Shown here one piece after another: positions 26,358 to 39,813 of a DNA stretch of 44,182 nucleotides. Within the stretch, counting starts at the first letter, position 1. Each line of letters begins with the position of its first letter. The stretch spans positions 1 to 44,182 of the forward strand of contig JAOAAK010000002.1 in assembly GCA_026418905.1 (NCBI GenBank), given 5' to 3'. The translations under genes and the position numbers were made by a program. Below the pieces are notes generated by a model. The model was not told the DNA's origin. It ran no database searches and was given only the letters and a program-made list of their open reading frames with translations. Origin of the DNA: Bacteroidales bacterium (lineage in GTDB: Bacteria; Bacteroidota; Bacteroidia; Bacteroidales; DTU049).

Positions 26358-27278
26358 TTAATTATTTCTTACTATTATCCACTCCACTGTAGCTCCCTTT
26401 CTAAAAACTACTTCTAGTATATACATTAATACTGCAGGCAAAAAGAAAATTAGAGACCAAATAAGAGTTACAAAAAAAATAAAATTATTTTTTTCATCTT
26501 TACTTTTTTTAAGATTTTCCCATGAAACATTTCGGGGGAAAAGCATGTTCAACGGACTAAAAAGCCAACCAACCAAGGAATACAAAAAATGATTCTGCTT
26601 TTGATTTTGGATCACAAAACCTTTTTTCAGAAAAAATTCCTTCATCCATTGAAGTGATGGTAAATGTACATGATAATCAGGATCAAGATGAAGCCAATTT
26701 TTTCTAAAAATCTTATATTGTAACGAATTTATATTGGGAATGGCGATGTAAATAAATCCTTTATCATCCAATATTTCAATCGATTTATCTAAGACCTTAA
26801 TTGGTTCCCGCATATGCTCAAAAGAATGAAGAAAAAATACAGCTTTAATTTTCTTATGAAAACAATCTAATTCTATAAAGGGAGTTGTAACAAGTGTCAA
26901 CCAACATTTTTCATTTAAAACTTCCTCCAGGTAACCAGGTAATTCGACTCCTATGGGCACTATACAAATCTTTTCAAAAAGAAGGAATTCTAGCCAATCC
27001 CCATGACCGCAACCTACATCCATTACGTAATCACCTTCTTTAAAGAAATTCTTAATCCTTTTCCATCTCCAGCTGTGAAATAAATATCTTAAAAATTGAT
27101 AGAAGGGTATTGAAAACTTTTGATTGCGATCTCCGTAGTAAGTTGAATCATATTGATGTATGACCTTTTCATTTACATCTTTTCGGAATAATGATCCACA
27201 TTTTGAGCAAGAATAAAAATTATAAGAAAAATTTATCCCTTCCTGAGCTATTTCAGCACAAAAAGGGCAGTTTAACAT
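26358..27278 (-). CDS. Class I SAM-dependent methyltransferase with N-terminal zinc ribbon
   Basis: The 306 residues open with a four-cysteine zinc ribbon (Cys4, Cys7, Cys24, Cys27 in CPFC and YSCSKCG). A Rossmann methyltransferase domain follows, with the SAM-binding motif YVMDVGCGHGDW at 84-95, the acidic post-strand Glu of GVELPG, and KAVFFLHSFEHMREPIKVLD as the motif IV region. This architecture is common in methyltransferases of polysaccharide and cell-envelope gene clusters. A hydrophobic segment near the C-terminus (FFVTLIWSLIFFLPAVLMYI) suggests membrane attachment. It starts 17 nt after the bTHX stop and is probably co-transcribed with it. Substrate unknown. Confidence 0.85.
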   Translation of the reverse strand: MLNCPFCAEIAQEGINFSYNFYSCSKCGSLFRKDVNEKVIHQYDSTYYGDRNQKFSIPFYQFLRYLFHSWRWKRIKNFFKEGDYVMDVGCGHGDWLEFLLFEKICIVPIGVELPGYLEEVLNEKCWLTLVTTPFIELDCFHKKIKAVFFLHSFEHMREPIKVLDKSIEILDDKGFIYIAIPNINSLQYKIFRKNWLHLDPDYHVHLPSLQWMKEFFLKKGFVIQNQKQNHFLYSLVGWLFSPLNMLFPRNVSWENLKKSKDEKNNFIFFVTLIWSLIFFLPAVLMYILEVVFRKGATVEWIIVRNN

Positions 27279-27295
27279 AACACGCTACTAAAACA

Positions 27296-27433
27296 TTACT
27301 TATTACTTTCTTCTTGCTGGAATGAATATAATTTTTGTAGTGCAATTTTATTTTTTTTCTTTCTGGGACGTGTTTTACCGTATGTTCCTCTATGAATTTT
27401 GCCTCTCTTAGTTCGAATATCTCCTTTTCCCAT
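27296..27433 (-). CDS. 30S ribosomal protein bTHX
   Basis: A 45-residue, very basic protein beginning [20 protein letters not shown], followed by RPRKKKN. This is the conserved core of the small-subunit protein THX (bTHX), known from Thermus and widespread in Bacteroidota, where it sits among 16S rRNA helices at the top of the 30S head. I translated it from the sequence directly; its small size makes it easy to miss. The last 15 residues ([16 protein letters not shown]) extend past the conserved core. A -7 box lies 10 nt upstream. The methyltransferase gene follows after 17 nt. Confidence 0.9.
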   Translation of the reverse strand: MGKGDIRTKRGKIHRGTYGKTRPRKKKNKIALQKLYSFQQEESNK

Positions 27434-27443
27434 TTTTTTTTTG

Positions 27444-27451
27444 CAAAATTA
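27444..27451 (-). promoter_or_regulatory. -7 box of the bTHX gene
   Basis: Minus-strand TAATTTTG matches TAnnTTTG. The 10-nt spacer to ATG 27433 is C followed by nine A residues. Confidence 0.6.
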
Positions 27452-27462
27452 TGATTTTTTTC

Positions 27463-30989
<3,527 letters not shown>

Positions 30990-30993
<4 letters not shown>

Positions 30994-32297
30994 TGGACTT
31001 TATTTTTTAATATTTTCAATCTTGTATTATCGAGGTTTACAGAACCTATTACTCCGATTAACAAAAAGAGCATGGCAGGTATTCGATATCTTACAATGGC
31101 ACCAACTACTGGAGTTGTAAATCCAACTAGTAAAAACATAATGACAGAAAAATACAGAAAAAACCACGTGTGCTCCTTAAGTTGTATTTTGCCGTAAATA
31201 AGTAAAACTATTATTATCAAGTAAAATAACAGCAAGTCAAAAAAAGAAAAAGCCTCCAAAAGAGAAGAAATATTCCAGATAAATGGTTGAAACATGGCGT
31301 TAACAAGTGCAGGAAAAGCATACATTGTAAGAGATAATAAACTAGGCTTTATTGGTAACGGCTCAATATAACTACTACTTTTCTCATGTAAAGCAAGCCC
31401 AATAAAATCATGTTGTTTTTGAACTAGAAGAGATGGAAAAAAATAGTCTGAGTTTATCTTACCAACAATATAAAGCAATAATATATACCCTAGTAAAGAA
31501 AGTGTGTATTTCAAAAAAAACCTTCTCTTCCTTGTCATAGAAATCCACACATAAGCAATTAGCATGGGAATAATGGCTAACAAAACATACATTTTGATGA
31601 AGATAAGAATAAACAGAGAGATCAGAAATAAAAGTCCATATAACCACTTTAACCGTAAAGAATCGAAAAAATGAAACAATGAAAATAGATTTAATCCCAC
31701 ACCTAACAGCAACACAGCTTCCTTCAATGCTCCTGATGTCCAAAAGACTATTGAGGGTATAGCAAAAACAGAAAAGAATAACAATTTATCCTTTTTGGGA
31801 AAAATTTTAACAATAGCTGCAAAAAGCAAAATAGAACCCAGAAAACTCATGAGAATAAAAAATAGGCTGTGTACTGAAAAAAAACCTCCTGAAACCAAGA
31901 AAAAAAGTGCATTAAGTCTGATCATAGTATGACTGTCATTGTATGTCACAGTCTCATAAACTCTATACCAATTGTTCATCTTAGCATAATACAAACTATC
32001 GAAAAGAGGATTGTCATTATCTATTCCAGTAATCATGCGTAAATAGTGCGACGGATTATTTTTCAAAGCATCATACATCACTTTTCCATCATCGAAATAT
32101 TTATAAATATCAGCTTTAGACCTGTCTGTGTAATAATACGTATAAATATAAACCAAAGTGGCTCCTGCAACAACTTTAAGCAAAAAAGCCACTGCAAACC
32201 ACCACCATGACAAAGAAAAACGATGAAAAAAAGAAATTTTCCACAGCAACAATACAACTACGACAATAATAGAAAAAACATATATAAACTCCAACAT
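30990..32297 (-). CDS. Polytopic Wzy-like membrane protein, paralog A
   Basis: A 435-residue protein of about 10-12 hydrophobic helices. Conserved-looking polar points: Asp63 in ADIYKYFDD, Arg127 in TMIRLNALFF, the motif PSIVFWTSGALKEA (181-194), and a late loop IVRYRIPAMLF. The first loop after helix 2 is long and polar (about 57-125). The layout resembles O-antigen/capsule polymerases (Wzy) and EpsG-like proteins, whose sequences diverge strongly; this is inference. The same motifs in the same order occur in the gene at 38408-39781, so the two are paralogs. It lies 4 nt after purL and its stop overlaps the SDR start. Confidence 0.7.
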
Positions 32298-32301
32298 GCT
32301 C

Positions 32302-35300
32302 TTAGGTTTGACTTAACCATTTTCTTGCTGCTTCAAAAGCAAGAAACCATGGTGTTATATTATGACCTATTTTATCAGGATAATAAGGCCATTGCCATGG
32401 GAAAATAGATCTTTCCAGATGAGGCATCATGGCAAGATGGCGTCCGTCAGATGAACATATGGCTGCTGCTTGATACATAGAACCGTTGGGATTACCTGGA
32501 TATTGATCATATGCATAAGTCATGGGAATGTGCAATTTTTCTCTGGGATTTTCAAATATAAATTTTCCTTCCCCATGAGCAATCCAAATTCCGAGTTTGC
32601 TGTTTTCCATCGGCTTTAATATAATAGAAGGGGAAGGATGAATGTCGACCAAAACAAAAGCTGATTCAAATTTTCCTGAATCATTTTGCTCCATTCTTAC
32701 ATGAATCTGATCAAGGATTTCAAAAATACCCAATTTTACCATCAATTGACACCCATTGCATACTCCAAGACTTAATGTGTCTTTTCTTTCATAAAATCGA
32801 GTCAATGACTCCTTAGCTCGGGGGTTAAAAAGAAAACCTGCAGACCATCCTGTAGCCGATCCTAAAACATCTGCATAACTAAAACCTCCTGGAAACACAA
32901 TCATCTGAACGTTTTTTAAGTCTTCTCTTCCTTCTATAAGGTCTGTCATGTGTACATCTATAACTTCCATCCCAGCAGCATAGATGCTATACGCCATTTC
33001 GCGATCGCCATTCGTACCTTCTTCCCTGATAACTGCAACTCTAGGTTTCCTTGTAATAAACGTTAGATTTGGTTTCTCTCCTGTGAAGTTAACTGGAAAA
33101 TGATATTTCAATTCTTGTTTTCCGATCATTTCGAATCTCGACATTGCAAGCTGAGTTTGAGTTTGTTTTTGATCTAATCGATAGGATGGATATAACCATT
33201 TTTTTCGCCATGCTTCTAGATCGAAAAGATATGTTTCTTCATGGTGAACTATTTTTAATTGATATTGAGGAATGACATGCCCGAGCACATGAAATTTGAC
33301 ACGCTTTGCCATTAAGAAATTAATAACTTTTTTAGGTTCAGTTACCTGAATAACTATAGCTGGTTTTTCTGAAAATAAGATTTTTACGAGATTTGATTCA
33401 TCGAAATCTGAAAAATTAACAAGCAACCCCATTTCATTTTGGCTAAAACACATTTCCATCAATGCAGTTATTAAACCTCCTGCACTAACATCATGACCAG
33501 CCAAAATTTTCTCATATAAAATCAGTTCTTGTATCGACTCAAATACACGTTTAACATATGCTGAGTTTAATACGTCTGGACATTTTTTCCCAATTGAGTT
33601 CAACGTTTGATAAAAAACACTCCCACCTAATTCGAAAGGTGAAAGAGAAAAATCCACATAAATAAGATTAGAATCTTCAAAGGGGAGTAAAACTGGAGTT
33701 ATAGTTTTTCGAATATCTGATACTTCAGCCATTGCTGTGACGATAACCGTTCCTGGCGCTTTAACTATTGTGCCATCGCTGTATTTTTGCGTCATGGAAA
33801 GAGAATCCTTACCTGTTGGAACATTAATACCCAGTTCGATACAGAAATTACTCAAAGCTTCCACAGCCTCATACAACCTTGCGTCTTCACCTTTTTGACG
33901 AGCAGGCCATGCCCAATTAGCACTCAATGAGATCCCTTCTAAACCATGCTTTAACGGAGCCCATACAATATTTGTTAGAGCTTCCATCACACTCAAGCGT
34001 GAACCTGCACTAGCATCAATTAGTCCTGCTACAGACGCGTGACCTATGGCTGTAGCTATACCTGTATATGACTCATAATCAAGAGCCACTACCCCCACAT
34101 TGTTCAGTGGTAATTGTAAAGGTCCACAGGTTGGCTGCACAGCTACTTTACCTGTAACACTTCGATCTACCTTGTTCGTTAACCAATCTTTGCAAGCAAC
34201 AGCTTCGTGTTGTATAACTTTTTCGAGGTATTCTGAAATGTTATCTACAACAAAAAAAGGTTCGGCAAAATTTTTTTCCGTTTTTTGATCAAAAATTACA
34301 GTTTTAGGCGGATTTTCTAGTAAATATTTGATCTTCAAATCAAAAGGTTTACTACCGTCATCGTGCAAAAATGTTATTTTATGTGTATTATTGACTTCTC
34401 CTACGATGTAAAATGGGGCTCTTTCGCGTCGCGCTATAGTTTGGCATAGATCAATACTTTTTTCTTCAATTATAAGACCCATTCGTTCTTGACTTTCATT
34501 GACCAGTAATTCAACATCCGTTAAAGTAACATCTCCTTTCGGTAGTTTGTCTACATGAATAATACCACCTTTTTGTTCGAGCAATTCGACAAAGCAATTT
34601 AAATGCCCACCAGCACCATGATCATGTATAGAAGTAATAGACTTATTATGCTCATCTTCAGCAATGGCCCTGATTACGTTGAAGACACGCTTTTGAATTT
34701 CTGGATTGGCACGTTGAACAGCACTTAATTCGATAGAAGAATGATACTTGCCTGTTTCTACTGAAGAGACGGACCCGCCTCCAATACCAATTCGATAATT
34801 ATCACCTCCTAGCAAAATAACCTTTTCTCCAGCTTCAGGTATTCTTTTCTTAGATTTCACTTTCAATGCATAACCAACACCACCAGCTAGCATGATAACT
34901 TTATCATATGCTATACGTTCCCCATTTTCTTCATGATCGAATACATACAAGCTCCCGGCAATAAGAGGTTGTCCGAATTTATTAGCAAAATCAGATGCAC
35001 CGTTTGATGCTTTGATCAAAATTGATTCGGGCAAATGATATGGGAAACGAAATTTTTTCCTTTTATGCCAGGATGGTAAAGATGTCATGTAGACAGCTGT
35101 TCCCGCTAAGGGTATACTCCCCTGCCCTCCTGCCATCCTATCTCGTATTTCACCGCCAGTTCCTGTAGATGCACCATAAAATGGTTCAACTGTGGTAGGA
35201 AAATTATGCGTTTCTGCTTTTAAAGAAAGAATAATTTTTTGATTTTCAACTACATATGGAGAAGGATAATCACCTTTTAAAGGCCTGAAAATCTTGATTT

Positions 35301-35952
35301 CTGGACCCTTAATAAAAGCTACATTATCAACATATGCAGACTCAACCAAATTAGGATTTACTTTAACGGTTTTTTTGATTAATTCAAATAAAGTAAACAA
35401 TTTTTCTTTGCCGTCAATAATGAATTTTCCATTGAAAATCTTATGTCTACAATGTTCTGAATTGATTTGAGCATAACCGAAAACCTCTGCATCTGTTAAA
35501 GGTCTTTCAATCTTTGATGAGACACGTTTTAAATACTGAATATCGTCGTCAGTTAATGCAAGTCCATGCTTATCATTAAATGAAACTATATCTTCCACAT
35601 ATTCAAAATATTCATTACTTTTCTGTTCAACAGAAAAAATATACTGATCCAACACGTCATATCTTTCTTCCAACATAGGATCGAAGCTATCATCATATGG
35701 ACGAAACATTTCTATTCTTCGAACCTGTTTGATGCCAATAGATTCCAGAATACTTAGAACATTACTACACCAGGGAGAAATCATGTTTTTATGAGGTCCT
35801 AGAAAATTTCCAACAATGTTCTCAGATGTAATACGAATTATTTTATCACTTCCTAATAACCATTTTAATTTATACGCTTCTTCCTGATCTAGAGTAACTA
35901 AAGAATCTACAGCAATTACACAATTGTTTTGATGAATATAGAAAAAAATCAT
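32302..35952 (-). CDS. purL: Phosphoribosylformylglycinamidine synthase (single-chain)
   Basis: PurL converts FGAR to FGAM with glutamine and ATP in purine synthesis. From ATG 35952 the protein has 1216 residues, the long form with synthase and glutaminase on one chain. Visible: the signature SEHCRHKIFNGKF, VENQKIILSLKAETHNFPT, GTGGEIRDR, the structural repeat of the synthase half, and a C-terminal amidotransferase with Cys1065 (LGVCNGCQLM), AHGEGKF and MPHLERSIFPWQW. The frame is open upstream to 35991, but a -7 box at 35961-35968 lies inside that extension and the family starts near MIFFY, so 35952 is chosen. Two unrelated genes follow within 4 nt and with ATGA overlap. Confidence 0.96.
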   Translation of the reverse strand: MIFFYIHQNNCVIAVDSLVTLDQEEAYKLKWLLGSDKIIRITSENIVGNFLGPHKNMISPWCSNVLSILESIGIKQVRRIEMFRPYDDSFDPMLEERYDVLDQYIFSVEQKSNEYFEYVEDIVSFNDKHGLALTDDDIQYLKRVSSKIERPLTDAEVFGYAQINSEHCRHKIFNGKFIIDGKEKLFTLFELIKKTVKVNPNLVESAYVDNVAFIKGPEIKIFRPLKGDYPSPYVVENQKIILSLKAETHNFPTTVEPFYGASTGTGGEIRDRMAGGQGSIPLAGTAVYMTSLPSWHKRKKFRFPYHLPESILIKASNGASDFANKFGQPLIAGSLYVFDHEENGERIAYDKVIMLAGGVGYALKVKSKKRIPEAGEKVILLGGDNYRIGIGGGSVSSVETGKYHSSIELSAVQRANPEIQKRVFNVIRAIAEDEHNKSITSIHDHGAGGHLNCFVELLEQKGGIIHVDKLPKGDVTLTDVELLVNESQERMGLIIEEKSIDLCQTIARRERAPFYIVGEVNNTHKITFLHDDGSKPFDLKIKYLLENPPKTVIFDQKTEKNFAEPFFVVDNISEYLEKVIQHEAVACKDWLTNKVDRSVTGKVAVQPTCGPLQLPLNNVGVVALDYESYTGIATAIGHASVAGLIDASAGSRLSVMEALTNIVWAPLKHGLEGISLSANWAWPARQKGEDARLYEAVEALSNFCIELGINVPTGKDSLSMTQKYSDGTIVKAPGTVIVTAMAEVSDIRKTITPVLLPFEDSNLIYVDFSLSPFELGGSVFYQTLNSIGKKCPDVLNSAYVKRVFESIQELILYEKILAGHDVSAGGLITALMEMCFSQNEMGLLVNFSDFDESNLVKILFSEKPAIVIQVTEPKKVINFLMAKRVKFHVLGHVIPQYQLKIVHHEETYLFDLEAWRKKWLYPSYRLDQKQTQTQLAMSRFEMIGKQELKYHFPVNFTGEKPNLTFITRKPRVAVIREEGTNGDREMAYSIYAAGMEVIDVHMTDLIEGREDLKNVQMIVFPGGFSYADVLGSATGWSAGFLFNPRAKESLTRFYERKDTLSLGVCNGCQLMVKLGIFEILDQIHVRMEQNDSGKFESAFVLVDIHPSPSIILKPMENSKLGIWIAHGEGKFIFENPREKLHIPMTYAYDQYPGNPNGSMYQAAAICSSDGRHLAMMPHLERSIFPWQWPYYPDKIGHNITPWFLAFEAARKWLSQT

Positions 35953-35960
35953 TTTTTTTG

Positions 35961-35968
35961 CAAACTTA
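35961..35968 (-). promoter_or_regulatory. -7 box of purL
   Basis: Minus-strand TAAGTTTG matches TAnnTTTG; 8 nt (CAAAAAAA) precede ATG 35952, the same spacer as at the DUF4831 gene. Confidence 0.6.
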
Positions 35969-35992
35969 AAAAAATAGACATGTTTTTCCAAT

Positions 35993-36020
35993 AAAAAAGA
36001 ACCGCCAAAATAGCGGTTCT
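35993..36020 (-). terminator. Rho-independent terminator of the LVIVD lipoprotein gene
   Basis: AGAACCGC (35998-36005) pairs with GCGGTTCT (36013-36020) around a 7-nt loop. On the minus strand the stem is followed by a T run (35993-35997). It lies 27 nt after the stop at 36048. Confidence 0.85.
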
Positions 36021-36047
36021 TCTGTTTCAGGAAATGGATTAACGTAG

Positions 36048-37055
36048 TTATCGCTTAATAATATGCATTTTTTGTTGTCCGTTGTCAGCTACAACGACGT
36101 AATCTCCATAAATTTTTACACTCTGATAACTGGAAGACGATGGATTGACCTCATAAATCATAGACATAGATGCTGGATTAGATACATTTACAACTGTCAA
36201 ACACCCCCATCCATTGGCAACATATGCTGTTGTTCCATCCACAACAACATCATATGCATTGGGTCCATCACTTCCTCCAGTAAAAACACCTAATTCTGTC
36301 GGATTGGTAGGTGTAGATATATCCAAAACCACCAAACCAACTCCCCAATCTGCAAGATATGCACGATTACCACTCACAAATATACCGAGGGCCCATGGTT
36401 CATGACCCGGTGTCCCAGGGTTAAAATATTGACCCACCTTATTTGGAGATGTTGGGGTTGACTTATTAATTACATGAAAATATCCACCATTTGTTCCTGC
36501 ATAAATGTAATTGCCATCTGCCCAAATACTAGCATAACCCTGACCACTCTGTCCGTTTACATATTCACCAACCAGAGAGCCATCGTTGATATTATGAATA
36601 GAAATATAACCATATGAGCCTTTCCCTCCTCCCAAGTAGATGTACTGATCGTCTGCAAAAATGCAACTTACATTATCGCCGTTAGAAAGTGTCTTTTCAA
36701 GAGTAGGATTTGCCGGATTGGCTAATGAGAAAACAGCAGCCCCACCCATATATGCGGCAACATATAATTTGCCATTCCTTACATAAAGCTTTCTTACCTC
36801 GCTAATATTGACAGTTTTTACTACTGAGGGAGATGAAGGATTAGAAATATCGACAACAGAAAAGCCTGCTGTCTTTTGTGCTACGTAAGCATAATTTCCA
36901 TGAATAGCTACATAACAAGCATAATTCAAACTCACAGAAGAAACTATCGTTCCTTGAGGTACAACAGGTGGATTATCATCATCATCCTTGTCCTTTTTGC
37001 AAGTAACAAATAGAACTATCAAAGCAAAACTACCTAAAAAAATAACTTTTTTCAT
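36048..37055 (-). CDS. LVIVD-repeat beta-propeller lipoprotein
   Basis: The 335 residues begin with a lipoprotein signal (lipobox LFVTC, Cys19) followed by KKDKDDDDN, an acidic stretch like that of exported surface lipoproteins. The body repeats the LVIVD pattern: AGFSVVDISNPSSPSVVKTV, GGAAVFSLANPANPTLEKTL, VGLVVLDISTPTNPTELGVF, CLTVVNVSNPASMSMIYEV, alternating with 'NYAYVAQ/KLYVAAY/RAYLAD' strands. This makes a propeller of six or seven blades of unknown ligand. It has its own promoter and terminator, so it is a single-gene unit. Confidence 0.88.
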   Translation of the reverse strand: MKKVIFLGSFALIVLFVTCKKDKDDDDNPPVVPQGTIVSSVSLNYACYVAIHGNYAYVAQKTAGFSVVDISNPSSPSVVKTVNISEVRKLYVRNGKLYVAAYMGGAAVFSLANPANPTLEKTLSNGDNVSCIFADDQYIYLGGGKGSYGYISIHNINDGSLVGEYVNGQSGQGYASIWADGNYIYAGTNGGYFHVINKSTPTSPNKVGQYFNPGTPGHEPWALGIFVSGNRAYLADWGVGLVVLDISTPTNPTELGVFTGGSDGPNAYDVVVDGTTAYVANGWGCLTVVNVSNPASMSMIYEVNPSSSSYQSVKIYGDYVVVADNGQQKMHIIKR

Positions 37056-37075
37056 AAAAATTGAATTTTGTTTTA

Positions 37076-37083
37076 CAAAGTTA
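37076..37083 (-). promoter_or_regulatory. -7 box of the LVIVD gene
   Basis: Minus-strand TAACTTTG matches TAnnTTTG and lies 20 nt before ATG 37055. Confidence 0.55.
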
Positions 37084-37140
37084 AAAAAATTTTTTTTAAG
37101 TAAGTAAAAATTAAAAATAATTTTTCATTTATAAATTTCT

Positions 37141-37148
37141 TTCCTTTG
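37141..37148 (+). promoter_or_regulatory. Possible -7 box of the sugar transporter gene
   Basis: TTCCTTTG differs from TAnnTTTG at one base and lies 10 nt before ATG 37159, with an A-rich spacer like those of the near-leaderless genes. Confidence 0.3.
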
Positions 37149-37158
37149 CAAAAAATTC

Positions 37159-38427
37159 ATGAACTCAATCATACGACAATTAATCGTTCTGGTAATTCTT
37201 TTTTTTCTCTTTGGTTTTATCACTTGGTTAAACGGAGTTTTAATAGCATATTTAAAAATTATTTGCGAGATCTCACTCACCCAAGCTTTTTTTGTAACAA
37301 CCGCCTTTTATGCTTCGTATTTCTTCATGGCCATTCCAGTAGCATTTGTCATAAAGCAAAAAGGCTATAAAAAATCCATGATTTGGGGACTAAAATTTAT
37401 TCTTGTTGGTATGATATCTTTCATACCAGCTGCTTTCTTGAGATCTTTCCCCATTTTCCTCGCAGGTTTATTTATACAAGGCATAGGTCTGACATTGCTA
37501 CAAACAGCTGTAAATCCTTATGTTACATTGCTTGGCAACCCTGAAAGAGCTGTACAGAGGATTAGCCTTATGGGAATAGCTAATAAGTTAGCTGGAGGAG
37601 TTTCTGGAATTTTATTTGGCTCAATACTTTTGAAATATTCTGAAAAAGAAATCATAGAAATTATTTCGTCGTTAAATGATGTGGAAAAAAACACATTTCT
37701 GAACTCACTTGCCCAAGAAATTATTATGCCATATACCATCATGGGAATCATGCTGCTTTTTTTAATTTTTCTTGTGTATTTTTCTTTTCACGAAAACATC
37801 AAATCTCTTGAATTTAAACGTTTATCATTCCAAAATTTACCTCTTCAATCCTGGTTGGGGTTTTTTGCTATATTTTTTTATGTTGGAGCAGAAGTTATAG
37901 TTGGTGACAGCATCATTTCCTTTGCTCGACAAATAACTTTACCCTATATTACTATTAACATTGGAGGTTGGTATCTCAATTTAACAGAACCTTCTCATTT
38001 TCTTGCATACGTTATGTTAGCCATGATAGGAGGTTACCTTATTAGTATTTGGCTAACACCCAAATATTTATCGCAAAGACAAGGCCTTATATGTTATACC
38101 ATTGCAGCTATATTATTTACGCTTTCTGCTATATTATCAGACGAATCGACATCTATTTGGTTTATTGTGCTTTTAGGTGCTGCCCATGCTATCATGTGGC
38201 CCGCTATATGGCCACTTACTTTACAACACGCCGGAAGCAAAATTGAAGAAACGAGCGCAATGTTGATTATGGGAATTTTAGGTGGAGCTCTTTTACCACC
38301 ATTATTTGCATATTTCTCAGAATTAATTACTATGCACTTTGCATATGCGATGCTACTTTTTTCATATTTTTACATTTTAGCATTTGGTCTTTTTAATAAA
38401 ACAAAACATGACATTCGATCCATATAG
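37159..38427 (+). CDS. FucP/GluP-type sugar:proton MFS transporter
   Basis: A 422-residue, 12-helix major facilitator protein of the fucose-glucose/galactose (FGHS) family. Family marks are FFLFGFITWLNGVLIAYLK in helix 1, LQTAVNPYVTLLG in helix 4, GAEVIVGDSIISF in helix 7 and AIMWPAIWPLTL in a late helix. Members import fucose, glucose, galactose or N-acetylglucosamine with protons; the substrate cannot be read here. The next gene starts within its last 20 bp, so the Wzy-like paralog B is co-transcribed with it. Confidence 0.88.
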   Translation: MNSIIRQLIVLVILFFLFGFITWLNGVLIAYLKIICEISLTQAFFVTTAFYASYFFMAIPVAFVIKQKGYKKSMIWGLKFILVGMISFIPAAFLRSFPIFLAGLFIQGIGLTLLQTAVNPYVTLLGNPERAVQRISLMGIANKLAGGVSGILFGSILLKYSEKEIIEIISSLNDVEKNTFLNSLAQEIIMPYTIMGIMLLFLIFLVYFSFHENIKSLEFKRLSFQNLPLQSWLGFFAIFFYVGAEVIVGDSIISFARQITLPYITINIGGWYLNLTEPSHFLAYVMLAMIGGYLISIWLTPKYLSQRQGLICYTIAAILFTLSAILSDESTSIWFIVLLGAAHAIMWPAIWPLTLQHAGSKIEETSAMLIMGILGGALLPPLFAYFSELITMHFAYAMLLFSYFYILAFGLFNKTKHDIRSI

Positions 38428-39781
38428 CTATTTGAAATTCATCGATTTTCCCTTAGGATTGTTGTATTTGACGCTTATCATTTATTATCTTTATTATAGA
38501 CGTTCTGTTACTTATCAGGCTGAACCATGGTCAAAATTTTTTATTCCTGGTTATATTGCGAAAACTTTTGGTGGAATAGCTATTATTCTTGTTTATGGTT
38601 TCTATTACCCAGGAGGTGATACTTATGAATATTATAATACTTCCTCAATGCTTTATAAATTAACCTTCATTAATTTTAACCACACTCTGAAACTTATCTT
38701 TGAGCCCATTTCTATCCAAAATTATTTACTATTTAATGACCTAACAGGCTATCCTTCTTATGAATACTATTTTGATCGTCAAACTTGGTCAGTAAGTAGG
38801 CTTAGTTATGTTTTTGTTCTTTTGAGTTTTGGCCGACTCATCCCATCTCTCATACTTCTCAATGCTTTTTTATACATAGGTCCATGGAAATTATACAGGA
38901 CTTTGTCGCAAATTTATCCTCACGCTTATAAAGTTCTTGCATTTAGTATTCTTTTTTTACCATCTATTCTTTTTTGGGGTTCAGGCATGATGAAAGATGC
39001 TTATACACTTTGCGCTTCAACATACATAGTAGCTACATTGGTTCAATGGTTTGTTTTAAGAAAATTTTCACCATGGAGTATTTTCGCAGTTTTGTTTTTC
39101 TCTTATGTTGTAATTTCTATTAAACCCTACATTTTTCTTTCTTTATTGGTTTTTGCTCTTGTTTTTATTGGTTATTCTCAAATTAAGTTTATTCAAAATA
39201 GAATCTTGAAATATATCATTGCTCCTTTTTTTCTTTTTTTCATAATGATCTTTCTCATCTTTCTATATATGTCCATTTCACCATATCTTGGTGTCTATGG
39301 CAGCATAGAATCTCTTCTCCAAAAGGCATCCATTACACAAAAAGATTTTGTAACCAATCCATATTACAGTAAAAATTATTTCAATATTGGATACTTTGAA
39401 CCTACATTTTCAGGTGTCATTTCTAAAGCTCATTTAGCGTTACTTTACGGATTATATGGACCTTTTTTGTGGGTAGCTAGAAATCCTGTGATGCTTATCA
39501 GTGCGATTGAAGCTAGTTTCTTTCTCATCATATCTTTATGGTTTCTATTCAAAATACTTACCAATCGAAAATTATTTTATCTTTTTATCAATGATCCCAT
39601 TCTTATTTCTTTCTTTGCCTTTACGATCGTCTTCACCATTTTTGTTGGGATTTCAACTGCTAATTATGGTTCATTGGTTCGCTATAGAATTCCAATGCTA
39701 CCTTATTTTATGTCCTTTATTTTCATCGTCTTGTACTCAAGCAAAAACCTATCTGAATACCAACAAAAGTTGCTGAGTTAA
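38408..39781 (+). CDS. Polytopic Wzy-like membrane protein, paralog B
   Basis: ATG 38408 gives 457 residues; an in-frame TTG at 38384 is further upstream. It has about 10-12 hydrophobic helices and the same ordered motifs as the gene at 30990-32297: Asp71 in GGDTYEYYN, Arg131 in SVSRLSYVF, PSILFWGSGMMKDAY (185-199), Lys-Pro-Tyr in a mid helix (SIKPYIFLSLL), and the late SLVRYRIPMLPYF. I infer a shared envelope-glycan role such as polymerase or GT-C-type transfer; no catalytic proof is visible. It overlaps the sugar transporter gene by 20 bp. Confidence 0.7.
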   Translation: MTFDPYSYLKFIDFPLGLLYLTLIIYYLYYRRSVTYQAEPWSKFFIPGYIAKTFGGIAIILVYGFYYPGGDTYEYYNTSSMLYKLTFINFNHTLKLIFEPISIQNYLLFNDLTGYPSYEYYFDRQTWSVSRLSYVFVLLSFGRLIPSLILLNAFLYIGPWKLYRTLSQIYPHAYKVLAFSILFLPSILFWGSGMMKDAYTLCASTYIVATLVQWFVLRKFSPWSIFAVLFFSYVVISIKPYIFLSLLVFALVFIGYSQIKFIQNRILKYIIAPFFLFFIMIFLIFLYMSISPYLGVYGSIESLLQKASITQKDFVTNPYYSKNYFNIGYFEPTFSGVISKAHLALLYGLYGPFLWVARNPVMLISAIEASFFLIISLWFLFKILTNRKLFYLFINDPILISFFAFTIVFTIFVGISTANYGSLVRYRIPMLPYFMSFIFIVLYSSKNLSEYQQKLLS

Positions 39782-39786
39782 TTTTA

Positions 39787-39794
39787 TATTTTTG
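39787..39794 (+). promoter_or_regulatory. -7 box of the YdcF-like gene
   Basis: TATTTTTG matches TAnnTTTG and lies 19 nt before ATG 39814, starting 5 nt after the preceding stop. Confidence 0.5.
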
Positions 39795-39813
39795 CAATTG
39801 GAAACTCAGTTTT

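Noticed and set aside
35953-35991. Longer purL start at 35991
   Set aside because: The extension contains the -7 promoter box and adds 13 residues not expected in the family; ATG 35952 is better.
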